64,000 nucleotides of DNA from NCBI RefSeq assembly GCF_001005725.1, contig NZ_LBIC01000010.1, positions 1-64,000 of the forward strand. The letters are read 5' to 3'. The stretch comes from Sphingobium chungbukense (lineage in GTDB: Bacteria > Pseudomonadota > Alphaproteobacteria > Sphingomonadales > Sphingomonadaceae). Shown here one piece after another: positions 55,909-64,000 of the stretch. The notes under the pieces are model-generated. The model ran no database searches. It was given only the letters and a program-made list of their open reading frames with translations, and was not told the DNA's origin. The position numbers and the translations under genes were made by a program. Positions within the stretch are counted from its first letter, which is position 1; every line of letters begins with the position of its first letter.

Positions 55909-58210
55909 GGACGACATCCGAACCGATGGCCGGGCCATCCCGCTGAAGCACCATAGCGCGCGTGGAAACGTCCAGCGCAACGCGGGCAATTTCACCCGCG
56001 GCAGCCAGCTCATCACCCACGAGATGCTCATGTGGCTCTCGGGCGCGAAGCTGCCCTTCATGCTCTGGTTCTTCGTGTTCCTCGCCGCTTGGTTCGTCAT
56101 CATGTCGATCAAGCTCGACGAGCATGGTTTCCAGCTCGTCTGCATGAAGCTCTACGCGACGCTCTGGAACTGGGTCGATCTCAATCCGAACAAACGCGTC
56201 AACGTCACCCTGCCGAACGGCGACATCCTGAAAACGGTGATGTGGGCGGTTCCCTATATCCCCGAGGTCATCAAGGCTTGGGCGACCGCGGTGCATGGGC
56301 TGATCGGCGCTATCCTCGTCTCGATCTTCATCACCATTCCCGCTGCCATCTGGTTCGTCGATCTGTCGCATCGGCGCGGCCGTTCGATCCTTCAAGAACG
56401 CCATGAGCGCGGCGCCATGCTGGTCGACCGTGAGATTCTGCAGACCGAGATCGCCGAGCATAACCGGGCGAAGTTCGAAGAAGACGTGCGGGCGCTCTTG
56501 CCCGGCCTGTCGCCTGCCCAAGTGCTGGCACTTCCGTTCCGTGCCCGCAAGGAAGCGGGTATCCACCACCCTTACATCCTCGCCGGCATCCCGTATCCGC
56601 ACCGGACCGAGCAATCGCATGCGATGTTGATCGGCACCACAGGCGCGGGCAAGACGACCGAGCTCAGGAGTCTCGTCGCGCAGATGCGCGCGCGCCAGGA
56701 CACGGCGGTCATCTTCGATCTGACCGGCGCTTATGTCGAAGCCTTTTACGATCCATCACGCGACACGATCCTCAACCCCATGGACCAGCGCTGTCCCGCC
56801 TGGTCGATCTTCAACGACTGCTCAAGCTACAGCAATTTCACCTCAGCCGCCGCGGCCCTGATTCCTTCCGACGGCGGCTCGTCCGAGCCCTTCTGGGCGA
56901 TGGCGGCGCGCACCCTGTTCATCGAGATGTGCATCCGCCTCCAGGAACGCGGCCAGACGAGCAACCTCGCGCTGTCCGAGAACCTGATGACCGCGGATCT
57001 CAAGCGTGTGCATCGATACCTGGCCAACACCATTGCCGATCCCCTGACGGCGCCCGAAGCAGCGCGCATGGCGGAGTCGATCCGCGCGGTTTTCAACACC
57101 AATGCGGCTGTGCTCCGCTTCCTGCCGGACGAAGGCGAGCCCTTCTCGATCCGCAAGTGGATGACCACCGACAAGCAGCCCGGATCGATCCTGTTCGTCA
57201 CCTCCGATTACGACGACCTTGAGATGAACAGGCCGCTGCTCACGCTCTGGATGAACCTGGCCATCACCAGCCTTATGACCTTGCCGCGCACGCGCTCGCT
57301 TCGCACCTGGTTCATGTTCGACGAGGTCGGTGCGCTGCACCGTCTGCCCGCCATCGAAAAGGGTCTCCAGACCGCGCGCAATTTCGGCGGTGCCATGATC
57401 CTGGGCCTCCACAGCTTTCAGAAGCTCGTCGAAGTCTATGGCGAGGAAGGCGCGCGCAATCTCGCATCGCTCGCCCGCACTAAGCTGATCCTTGCCACCA
57501 GCGAGACCAAGACCGCTGAGGAATGTTCCCAATATATCGGCAACCGCGAGGTCCGCCAGATGGATGAGGCCTATAGCTATGGCTATAACAACACGCGCGA
57601 TGCCTCGACGCTGACCCCGCGCAAGCAGGTCGAGCCCCTCGTCATTCCCGACGACATCACGAACCTTCCCGCCCTTCACGGCTTCGTGAAATTTCCCGAC
57701 GGCTTTCCCGCCGCGCGCATCCTTCTCGAATGGAAGAATTACCCCGAGGTCGCGCCCGGTTTCCTTCTGAGGCCCGACGTTCAGCCGGTCCGGTCCAAGC
57801 GCGGAGAGGAAGCGTTCGAGGAGGACGAGGAGGCAGGAGAGGCAGGCGGGCGGGATGGCGCGGGGCAGGTGATCGAGGAGGCCTCCGAAACCGCCAACCT
57901 CGCCAAGGAGCTTGCCTCGCGCATCCTCTCGGCCGAGGTCGAGCAGGAGGAGGATGCGGCGAACCGCGCCGCCCAACGCGCCGACGATCGGGACGAACAG
58001 ACGGCGCCTTCGCTCAATGCCGCCGACAAGACGCAGCCGGCGCGCGCCAATGGCGAGGAACAGCCGGTCTCCGCGCGCGACAGGGACAAGGAAAGCGACC
58101 GCCGCGCCGACGCGGCGCGCGCGCCGCAAGTCGAGGATCAGACGCTGGTCGAACTGCGCCAGGCCTTCCATCCCGGCCGCGACGATGACGGCATGGATAT
58201 GGGTATCTGA
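55898..58210 (+). CDS. Type IV secretion coupling protein (TrwB/TraD-like)
   Basis: 770 residues. Two N-terminal membrane helices (LPFMLWFFVFLAAWFVIMSI ~45-65; HGLIGAILVSIFITIPAAIWF ~130-155), Walker A LIGTTGAGKTTELRSL (~245-258), Walker B TWFMFDEVGALHRL (~470) and a Gln-rich/acidic C-terminal tail (~620-770, EEDEEAGEAGG and RDRDKESDRR). It pumps the relaxase-bound DNA strand to the secretion channel at the inner membrane. Its order RHH-coupling-relaxase is the TrwA-TrwB-TrwC arrangement. Confidence 0.9.
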   Translation: MARKDDIRTDGRAIPLKHHSARGNVQRNAGNFTRGSQLITHEMLMWLSGAKLPFMLWFFVFLAAWFVIMSIKLDEHGFQLVCMKLYATLWNWVDLNPNKRVNVTLPNGDILKTVMWAVPYIPEVIKAWATAVHGLIGAILVSIFITIPAAIWFVDLSHRRGRSILQERHERGAMLVDREILQTEIAEHNRAKFEEDVRALLPGLSPAQVLALPFRARKEAGIHHPYILAGIPYPHRTEQSHAMLIGTTGAGKTTELRSLVAQMRARQDTAVIFDLTGAYVEAFYDPSRDTILNPMDQRCPAWSIFNDCSSYSNFTSAAAALIPSDGGSSEPFWAMAARTLFIEMCIRLQERGQTSNLALSENLMTADLKRVHRYLANTIADPLTAPEAARMAESIRAVFNTNAAVLRFLPDEGEPFSIRKWMTTDKQPGSILFVTSDYDDLEMNRPLLTLWMNLAITSLMTLPRTRSLRTWFMFDEVGALHRLPAIEKGLQTARNFGGAMILGLHSFQKLVEVYGEEGARNLASLARTKLILATSETKTAEECSQYIGNREVRQMDEAYSYGYNNTRDASTLTPRKQVEPLVIPDDITNLPALHGFVKFPDGFPAARILLEWKNYPEVAPGFLLRPDVQPVRSKRGEEAFEEDEEAGEAGGRDGAGQVIEEASETANLAKELASRILSAEVEQEEDAANRAAQRADDRDEQTAPSLNAADKTQPARANGEEQPVSARDRDKESDRRADAARAPQVEDQTLVELRQAFHPGRDDDGMDMGI

Positions 58211-58213
58211 CCC

Positions 58214-61200
58214 ATGCTGTCGGTCGCTGCCGTCCGCTCCGCATCCGGTGCCGCGAACTACTTCGCGAAGGACGACTATTACACCGTCGAGGGTTCCTCC
58301 GAAATCAGCCTGTGGGCCGGGGAAGGAGCGGACGCGATCGGCCTGTCTGGCGAGGTGTCCAAGGACGCCTTCGAAGGCGCCCTCAACGGTATCCTGCCCA
58401 GCGGCGAAGCCGTTGCCCAGGTCGAGAACCGGCGCGCCGGCGTCGACCTCACTTTCTCGATGCCCAAGTCCGCCTCGGTCATGGCCTATGTCGCCGGCGA
58501 CAAGCGTATCCTTGCCGCCAACATGGCGGCGGTCCAGAAGACCATGGCCTGGGTCGAAAAGAACCTCGCCGAAGGTCGGCGCGATGTCGAAGGACGCAAG
58601 GTTCCGATCCAGACCGGCAATCTCGTTTACGCGCTGTTCCAGCACGACACGAGCCGGGCGCTCGACCCGCAGGGGCACATCCACGCCGTCATCGCCAACC
58701 TGACCCGGCTGCCCGATGGGAAATGGCAGGCTCTGCACGCCGACAAGATCTGGAGCCACAACAGCATCATCGGCTCGATCTACCATGCCTACTTGCGGTC
58801 GGGGCTCGAGCAGATCGGTTACCAGCTCGACATGAAGGGCAAGCACGGCACCTTCGAGATTGCCGGGGTGCCGAAGGCGGTCATCCAGGAATATAGCCAG
58901 CGGCGCGAAGACATCCTTGAGCACGCCACCCGGCTCGGCATCAAGTCGCCGGAAGGCCTGCGCGAAATCACCAAACGGTCGCGCGATCCCAAGCTCGATG
59001 TCGAAGATCGCGCAGCCCTCCGTCAGGACTGGATCGACCGCGCGGCCACCCACGGTTTCGATGGCAAGGACCTGCGCGCCGCGGCGGAGGCCCGCGCCGG
59101 GATGACGCCGCCCGACAATGTCCTGGAGCGCGGCTATCGTGCGATCGTCGAGGCGATCGACGGCGCGCGCAACCGGCTGGGGGCGCTGCTCCGTCCGCAC
59201 GATCCGCTGGTCGATAACGCGCTCGCCCGCGCGGTCCGGTCTCCTGATGAGGCACGCACGCAACTGGCCGTGGCCTCGGCGGTCCGCATCCTCTCCGAAC
59301 GCGAAGCCGCCTGGCCCGTCAACCTGCTCAGCAAGACCGCGCTCGATCTCGGCCTGAAGGGCGTCACGGTCGAAAGCATCGAGCGGCGGATCGACCGGCT
59401 TGTGCAGAACCGCCAGCTCATCCCCGGTATCGCGACCGCCGCGGATCGGACCGGGCGCATGGTGACCACGCAGGAGGCTCTGCGGACCGAAGAAAAGATC
59501 CTTGGGGCTATCGATGAGGGCAAGGGCAAAGCGGAGCCGATCATGCCGGCCGCCGAGGCGCCGCAGCGCTTGCAGGATGCGTCAGCTCTGCCCCTCAACC
59601 CGGGTCAGCTTGCCGCGGCGACGATGATCCTCTCTTCCGCCGACCGGACAGTGTCGGTCCAGGGCGTCGCGGGGGCCGGCAAGTCGACCATGCTCCAGGC
59701 GGTCGCTCGGGTCGCCGAAGCCGAAGGCCGATCGATCACCGGCCTCGCATTCCAGAACAAGATGGTGGCGGACCTCGCCGAAGGGGCGGGGATCAGAGCC
59801 CAGACCATCGCCTCCTTCGTGCTCGCCAACGAGCGCTTCGTTTCCGAGCGCGATACGCCCAGATATGACGCCGCGCGCGAGAAACTCGCCGGCACCATGC
59901 TCGTCGTCGACGAGACTTCGATGGTCTCGAGCAACGATATGCTCAAGCTCCACCAGATCAGCGCGGTCCTCGGTGTCGACAAGCTCGTGCTGGTCGGCGA
60001 CCGCCAGCAGCTCTCCTCGATCGACGCCGGTAAGGCCTTCGCCATGATCCAAGCGGCCGGTGGCACGATGGCGCGCATGGATCAGAATATCCGTCAGCGC
60101 ACCGATCAACTGCGCACCGTCGCGGCGCTCGCCAATATCGGCAAGGCCGGTGCAGCGATGAAGGTGCTGGGGGACCGTGTCGTCGAAGCGGCCGAGCCTG
60201 CCGCCGCCGCGGCCGACATGTGGCTGGCGCTATCCGGTCCGGAGCGCGAGGCGACGGCGGTCTTCGCGTCGGGCCGCGACGCGCGTGCGGTGATTAATCA
60301 ACGCATCCAGGACGGCCTGATCGCCGAAGGCAGCGTGAAGGGCGAGGGGACTCACCTCACGGTCTATGAGCGGGTCAATACCACCCGCGAGGAACTGCGC
60401 TACGCATCGACCTACCGGCAGGGGCAGACGCTTGAGGTCGGCCGGGGCGGGGCACAGGATGTCGGCATTCAGGCCGGCCGCTACGACGTCCTCAAGGTCC
60501 ATGCCAATGGCAAGGTCGAGCTCACCGACGGGCGGCGCAAGTTCCGCTTCGACCCCCAGAAACTGTCGCCGACCGAGCAGCGCGACCGGCTCCAGCTTTC
60601 CGAGAAGAAGGATCTGCATCTGCGTGAAGGCGACCGCGTGCGCTGGACCGCGAACGACAAGGATCGTGGCCTGCTCAACGCCGCGCTGGCGCGCGTCATC
60701 GGTATCGATGCCGATGGCGTGAAGATCGAGACGGCGGGCAAGGAACAGCTCACGCTCGGGCTCGGCGATCCGATGCTCTCGCGGCTCGACCTTGCCTACA
60801 GCCTGAATATGCACATGGCTCAGGGGATCACCACCGACAAGGCGATCACCGTCATGTCGGCGCACGAACGCAATCTCTCGAACCAGCGCCTGTTCAATGT
60901 CGGCGTGACGCGTGTGCGCGAAGAACTCACCATGGTCATCGACGATCGGGAGAAGCTCGAGCGGCAGCTCGACATGAACCCCGGCAACAAGACTTCCTCG
61001 CTCGAAACGCTCGGACGGCTCGACATCGACGGGAAGAAGGGGCCCGCCCCGCGCGAGAAATTCGATCCGGGTCCGATCGATGGAGTCGATCTCTCGGACC
61101 TACCGCCGCTCCCCGCCGATCTGCCGCCATTGCCGGATGGCGCCGCGCCGGCTGCCAAGGATCCTCAGCGTCCCCCGGACCTGAAGCCCGATCGGGGCGA

Positions 61201-61246
61201 CGTGTTGCCACCGCTGCCGGAGCGCAGCCTGGGCCTCGACTTGTGA
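58214..61246 (+). CDS. MOBF relaxase-helicase (TrwC/TraI-like)
   Basis: 1010 residues. Start MLSVAAVRSASGAANYFAKDDYYT with Tyr candidates Y16, Y22 and Y23 for strand cleavage; three-His metal site in FQHDTSRALDPQGHIHAVIAN (~141-158); Walker A GVAGAGKSTMLQAV (~483) of a SF1B helicase; VVDETSMVS (Walker B), GDRQQLSS and the later VGVTRVREELTM. Pro/Asp-rich C-terminal tail (LPPLPADLPPLPDG). It nicks oriT, stays bound to the 5' end and unwinds DNA. Follows the coupling gene by 3 bases. It appears complete. Confidence 0.9.
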   Translation: MLSVAAVRSASGAANYFAKDDYYTVEGSSEISLWAGEGADAIGLSGEVSKDAFEGALNGILPSGEAVAQVENRRAGVDLTFSMPKSASVMAYVAGDKRILAANMAAVQKTMAWVEKNLAEGRRDVEGRKVPIQTGNLVYALFQHDTSRALDPQGHIHAVIANLTRLPDGKWQALHADKIWSHNSIIGSIYHAYLRSGLEQIGYQLDMKGKHGTFEIAGVPKAVIQEYSQRREDILEHATRLGIKSPEGLREITKRSRDPKLDVEDRAALRQDWIDRAATHGFDGKDLRAAAEARAGMTPPDNVLERGYRAIVEAIDGARNRLGALLRPHDPLVDNALARAVRSPDEARTQLAVASAVRILSEREAAWPVNLLSKTALDLGLKGVTVESIERRIDRLVQNRQLIPGIATAADRTGRMVTTQEALRTEEKILGAIDEGKGKAEPIMPAAEAPQRLQDASALPLNPGQLAAATMILSSADRTVSVQGVAGAGKSTMLQAVARVAEAEGRSITGLAFQNKMVADLAEGAGIRAQTIASFVLANERFVSERDTPRYDAAREKLAGTMLVVDETSMVSSNDMLKLHQISAVLGVDKLVLVGDRQQLSSIDAGKAFAMIQAAGGTMARMDQNIRQRTDQLRTVAALANIGKAGAAMKVLGDRVVEAAEPAAAAADMWLALSGPEREATAVFASGRDARAVINQRIQDGLIAEGSVKGEGTHLTVYERVNTTREELRYASTYRQGQTLEVGRGGAQDVGIQAGRYDVLKVHANGKVELTDGRRKFRFDPQKLSPTEQRDRLQLSEKKDLHLREGDRVRWTANDKDRGLLNAALARVIGIDADGVKIETAGKEQLTLGLGDPMLSRLDLAYSLNMHMAQGITTDKAITVMSAHERNLSNQRLFNVGVTRVREELTMVIDDREKLERQLDMNPGNKTSSLETLGRLDIDGKKGPAPREKFDPGPIDGVDLSDLPPLPADLPPLPDGAAPAAKDPQRPPDLKPDRGDVLPPLPERSLGLDL

Positions 61247-61296
61247 GTGAAGAAGCCGCGGGCGCGGTGCGCGCGGCGACATGAAGGAGACGACCG

Positions 61297-61497
61297 ATGA
61301 GTTGGGAATTTGAGCAGGGCGGCAAGTTCGGCAGCGAAAAGGCGGCGAACGACTACGCCCGCCGCAACGGCCTCGATCCGCGCGATGTCCAGCTCACCCG
61401 CAAGGGCGACGAGGTCGAGCTGAATATCCGCCGTTCGGCGCTCGATGGCAGGAGCCTGCGCGACAATGGCGAGGGCCGGCGGGATGGCTGGGGTTGA
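61297..61497 (+). CDS. Small hypothetical protein of the transfer module
   Basis: 66 residues (MSWEFEQGGKFGSEKAANDYARRNGLDPRDVQLTRKGDEVEL...), Gly-containing and basic, with AAGGAGA before the start. DYARRNGLDPRDVQL is a helical segment. No family recognised. Next gene starts 10 bases after its stop. Confidence 0.55.
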   Translation: MSWEFEQGGKFGSEKAANDYARRNGLDPRDVQLTRKGDEVELNIRRSALDGRSLRDNGEGRRDGWG

Positions 61498-61507
61498 AGG
61501 GGGCCAC

Positions 61508-62038
61508 ATGGAAAAGCTGAACATTGTGGGTCCGCTTCTCGGGTCGATCATGCCGATGCTCATGCTCGCCGGGGCGGTCGCTATCCTTTTCGCGGTGTTG
61601 AGCGCAGCCCTCGGCCTGTCGGGCCCGCCCGCGCCCATTGCCAAGCCCCTAATGACACGGCGCGAGGAAGCCATGCTCGTCGTGCTCGAGGAGATACTAC
61701 CCATGTACCGCTTTCATGCGCAGGTGGCGATGGGAGCGCTCCTCAAGGTTCCCGCACGGCCCGATCGACGATCTTCGCCAGCTGACCGCAACGCTTTCTC
61801 GCAAAAGATCGTCGATTTCGTGGTGCAGGATCCGACCACGGGCAAGGTGGTCGCCCTCATCGAAGTCGATGACTGGTCGCATCGCGCGGCGAAGAACCGC
61901 CACCGGGATACCATGACGGCCGGTGCCGGATACCGGACGTTTCGCATACCGGCATCTGCGCAGCCGACCATCCCGGCGGTGCTTCGCGTTGTCGGCCTGC
62001 TTCGCGAGGAAGCGCTGCAGATCGACTTCAGGGGATAA
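61508..62038 (+). CDS. Membrane-anchored DUF2726-type protein
   Basis: 176 residues from ATG 61508 (MEKLNIVGPLLGSIMPMLMLAGAVAILFAVL), which is the correct start because the leading membrane helix begins there. After it the DUF2726 pattern MYRFHAQVAMGALLKV, QKIVDFVVQDPTTGKVVALIEVDDWSHRAAKNRHRD and GYRTFRIPAS is clear. DUF2726 domains are small restriction-endonuclease-like folds. The membrane link and transfer-module position suggest a role in DNA processing at the channel. Confidence 0.75.
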   Translation: MEKLNIVGPLLGSIMPMLMLAGAVAILFAVLSAALGLSGPPAPIAKPLMTRREEAMLVVLEEILPMYRFHAQVAMGALLKVPARPDRRSSPADRNAFSQKIVDFVVQDPTTGKVVALIEVDDWSHRAAKNRHRDTMTAGAGYRTFRIPASAQPTIPAVLRVVGLLREEALQIDFRG

Positions 62039-62044
62039 TCCGCG

Positions 62045-62704
62045 ATGGGACTGGATGATCGCGACTACATGCGCGCCCGCTATCGGGCGCGCGCAAAGGG
62101 CACGCGATGGAACGACCGGAACGGGCGGGTCGAGGGCGCCTGGTTCGATCCGGTCAACCGCGGCCAGGACTATCAGCAGCGCCGGTTCGGTGGTGCTCAC
62201 ACGCAGCGCAGCTCCCTACTGCGCTGGCTGCCCTTCGGTTTGAGCGTCCTGCTGGCCGCGATACCGGCCTATCATGCGCTGAAGCGGGATGGATGGCTCC
62301 CGGACCTTCGGCCGGAGCTGCCGTTTCCGGAAACCGGGGCGGTCACTGTGAACGCCCAGGTCCATGCGGAGAACGCCACGTCACGCCTGATCGTCGTCAC
62401 TGCGGACGCCAATGCCGTCGTTCAACTCTTCGACCCACGAAGCGGCCGGCATGTCATATCCGTCTATGTGCGCAAGAATGACCGGACGACGATCCCGGTT
62501 CCGCCGGCTACCTATCGAATGAAGGTGGCCGAAGGACAGCGATGGCATGGCCCGACGGCTTTCTTCGGTTCGTCCACGACCTATGAAACTGTCGTGCCGC
62601 TGATGGTGTTCACGCGCCAGCGCGGCAACGGCATCGATTTGCACAGGCGCGTCGACGGCACGCTCCCGACACGGCCGAACTGGCGAGGACCGGACTCATT
62701 GTGA
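62045..62704 (+). CDS. Hypothetical protein of the transfer module with one membrane helix
   Basis: 219 residues (MGLDDRDYMRARYRARAKGTRWNDRNG...). Basic N-terminus, membrane helix LLRWLPFGLSVLLAAIPAYHAL (~60-80) and a beta-rich domain after it (SRLIVVTADANAVVQLFDPRSGRHVISVYVR). The soluble domain would be periplasmic. Family not recognised; likely exported-domain accessory of the conjugation module. Confidence 0.65.
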   Translation: MGLDDRDYMRARYRARAKGTRWNDRNGRVEGAWFDPVNRGQDYQQRRFGGAHTQRSSLLRWLPFGLSVLLAAIPAYHALKRDGWLPDLRPELPFPETGAVTVNAQVHAENATSRLIVVTADANAVVQLFDPRSGRHVISVYVRKNDRTTIPVPPATYRMKVAEGQRWHGPTAFFGSSTTYETVVPLMVFTRQRGNGIDLHRRVDGTLPTRPNWRGPDSL

Positions 62705-62744
62705 TGCGTGGCGGTGGGGCCCGGCAATCGTCAACGGCGTTTCA

Positions 62745-63659
62745 TCAGAGGGCTGTTTCCCCGATGGGTTGGAACGCCATTTTCAGGGGTGCCGTCTGCA
62801 GCAGCTGTCGCACGAACGTCCTGACTGTCGGTGAAGGATCGCGCATGCGGTAGATCGCCGCGACTTCGGACAGGATCGGCTCGCCCGCCAGCGGCCTGAA
62901 AACGAGATTGGGCATCCGGACGACCGAGGCGACCGCGCTCGGCAGGATCGAGACGCCAACACCGAGCGATACCTGGGCCAGGACCGCGACCAGATTGCCA
63001 GGCGCCTCCATGATGCGCGGCGCGAAGCGACCGCGGCGCGCCACTTCCTGGGTCCCTGCGGCCTGTTCGGGCGGGATGAAGGATTCGTTGGCGAGTTGGG
63101 CGGCTCGAATGGGTCCAGACTCTCCGGAGAGCCTGTGCTCCGCCGGAAGCGCGATGCAGAATTCGTCGCGGAGAAGCACATGCCGGCTCACGCCGGCAGG
63201 AAGGGCCAGAGGGAGCCGGACGAAGCCGATGTCGATGGCGCCGTCTGCCACGCTTGCAGGGAGATCCGCCATCGGCCGTTCATGCGCGTTGATCTCGACG
63301 CCCGGCCAGCTCGCACGATATTGGCGAATCCGGGCCTGCAAAACGCTCGCATAGGCTGCCGAACCGACATAGCCGATCTCGATCCTGCCGATTTCGCCGC
63401 GGCCGGCGCGACGTCCCGCACTCTCGGCCTGGGCGAAGCGCGCCAGCACCGCTCGCGCTTCCTCCAGGAAGATCGAACCGGCCGGCGTCAGTGCAACCGA
63501 TCGCTTGGTCCGTGCGAACAGCCTGGCATCCAGGGATCGTTCGATCTCCTGGATCTGGACGGTCAGCGTGGGAGGTGCGATCCCTAAGCGCTCGGCTGCC
63601 CGCGCGAAATGCAGCTCCTCGGCAAGCGTCACGAAATAGCGAAGGTGCCTGAGTTCCAT
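62745..63659 (-). CDS. LysR-family transcriptional regulator
   Basis: 304 residues (MELRHLRYFVTLAEELHFARAAERLGIAPPTLTVQIQEIERSLDARLF...). N-terminal helix-turn-helix of LysR type, then the effector-binding domain (IEIGYVGSAAYASVLQARIRQY, SLGVGVSILPSAVASVV). Divergent from the MFS transporter gene and likely controls it; palindrome AATTAGGT-TAT-ACCTAATT lies between them. Confidence 0.9.
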   Translation of the reverse strand: MELRHLRYFVTLAEELHFARAAERLGIAPPTLTVQIQEIERSLDARLFARTKRSVALTPAGSIFLEEARAVLARFAQAESAGRRAGRGEIGRIEIGYVGSAAYASVLQARIRQYRASWPGVEINAHERPMADLPASVADGAIDIGFVRLPLALPAGVSRHVLLRDEFCIALPAEHRLSGESGPIRAAQLANESFIPPEQAAGTQEVARRGRFAPRIMEAPGNLVAVLAQVSLGVGVSILPSAVASVVRMPNLVFRPLAGEPILSEVAAIYRMRDPSPTVRTFVRQLLQTAPLKMAFQPIGETAL

Positions 63660-63664
63660 AACAG

Positions 63665-63683
63665 AATTAGGTTATACCTAATT
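63665..63683. promoter_or_regulatory. Palindromic LysR-type binding site
   Basis: AATTAGGT-TAT-ACCTAATT, 8+8 perfect palindrome with a 3-base centre, just upstream of the LysR start. Dyad sites with T-N11-A spacing are typical of this family, so self-regulation and control of the divergent transporter are probable. Confidence 0.6.
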
Positions 63684-63758
63684 AAAATCCTATACGCCAG
63701 CAATGACACGAATTCCGATCGCCTTCAATGGGAGCGGGTTACAGATCGGAAATTCGTC

Positions 63759-64000
63759 ATGTCTTCATCGTCTCAAATCCAGCGCAATGGCGCGCCCAAT
63801 CCGCTGCTGGTGCTTCTCACCGCATCGACCGGCTGCGCGATGACCGTGCTCGACACCAATGTCGTCGGGATCGTTCTTCCGACGATCGCCCGCGATCTCG
63901 GTGCGAGCTTCGCAGACATCGAATGGGTTATCGGTTCCTATGTGCTGTGCTTTGCGGCGTTGTTGCTTCCGGCAGGCAGCATTGCCGACCGGCTGGGACG
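63759..64000 (+). CDS. MFS drug/metabolite efflux transporter, N-terminal part (cut by window edge)
   Basis: 80 residues are visible from ATG 63759 (MSSSSQIQRNGAPNPLLVLLTAS...). DTNVVGIVLPTIARDLGASFADIEWVIGSYVLCFAALLLPAGSIADRLGR is the first two helices and motif A of DHA2-type transporters (14-helix efflux pumps). The rest of the gene is outside the window. Regulated by the divergent LysR gene. Confidence 0.8.
   Translation, partial: MSSSSQIQRNGAPNPLLVLLTASTGCAMTVLDTNVVGIVLPTIARDLGASFADIEWVIGSYVLCFAALLLPAGSIADRLG

Noticed and set aside
56843..59263. 806-aa open frame on the minus strand
   Set aside because: Opposite the coupling protein and relaxase, both of which show clear catalytic motifs; composition is that of antisense translation.
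1..64000. CRISPR array, rRNA, tRNA or replication initiator
   Set aside because: No regularly spaced repeats with unique spacers, no rRNA or tRNA-like sequence and no Rep-type protein were recognised; the repeated leaders differ in spacing and sequence from CRISPR repeats.

Overview
The window looks like a stretch of a large conjugative plasmid, or a plasmid-derived integrative element, from a GC-rich alphaproteobacterium. A sphingomonad (Sphingobium, Novosphingobium or Sphingomonas type) is most likely. The supports are an ArdC C-terminus, a PRTRC cassette (ParB-, E-, C-, F-, B-, A- and ThiF-like genes), two DUF736 genes, a MucR regulator, an SSB, a TrwA/TrwB/TrwC-like DNA-transfer module, and a long run of small conserved proteins of unknown function nearly all on the + strand. 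No replication initiator, rRNA, tRNA or CRISPR array was seen. The host assignment is inferred from gene content only.

Layout. 0-7.3 kb: the end of ardC, a secreted thermonuclease, a DpdA-like (tRNA-guanine-transglycosylase fold) protein and several unknown proteins. 7.4-10.7 kb: a tightly coupled operon of a HerA-type ATPase, a protein with about seven SANT/Myb-like repeats, and an N6-methylase-like protein without a visible NPPY motif. 10.7-13.5 kb: a minus-strand HEPN-like protein and MucR, then a Mom-like DNA-modification protein and an acyl carrier protein. 13.57-24.65 kb: a PP-loop ATPase (PAPS-reductase family) gene split by a 10,107-bp transposon. The transposon has imperfect terminal inverted repeats and a 6-bp direct repeat, carries three tyrosine recombinases plus a TnpC-like protein, and its cargo is four TIR-domain proteins, one SLOG-domain protein and an IS5-family insertion sequence. 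24.6-31 kb: DUF3768 and the PRTRC cassette. 31-45 kb: a GHKL ATPase, many small unknown proteins, an NTPase, a Phd/VapC toxin-antitoxin pair, and a CPA1 Na+/H+ antiporter lying between two nearly identical ~584-bp DUF736 repeats.

45.3-53.1 kb holds ssb, a DUF2493 gene and small unknown genes, all pointing toward the transfer region. Five of these genes are preceded by the same kind of folded leader: nested helices, a C-rich internal loop, and a hairpin near the start codon. Helices are kept by compensatory changes between copies. 53.1-54.8 kb is an IS110-family (IS1111-like) element. 54.8-62.7 kb is the transfer module: a TraC-like coiled-coil protein, a noncoding region that probably holds oriT, a ribbon-helix-helix protein, a coupling ATPase, a MOBF relaxase-helicase and three small accessory genes. 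The right edge has a LysR regulator divergent from an MFS transporter.

How it may work together (inference). The genes left of the probable oriT mostly point toward it, which is the geometry of a leading region whose entering single strand is transcribed early, as with the F-plasmid ssDNA promoters upstream of ssb. Anti-restriction (ArdC), SSB, DNA-modification-type proteins (DpdA-like, Mom-like, methylase-like) and partition-type proteins fit a role in protecting incoming plasmid DNA. The structured leaders are the best candidate for an undescribed regulatory system here. The TIR/SLOG cargo without a recognisable ThsA and the HerA-SANT-methylase operon are the next most interesting.
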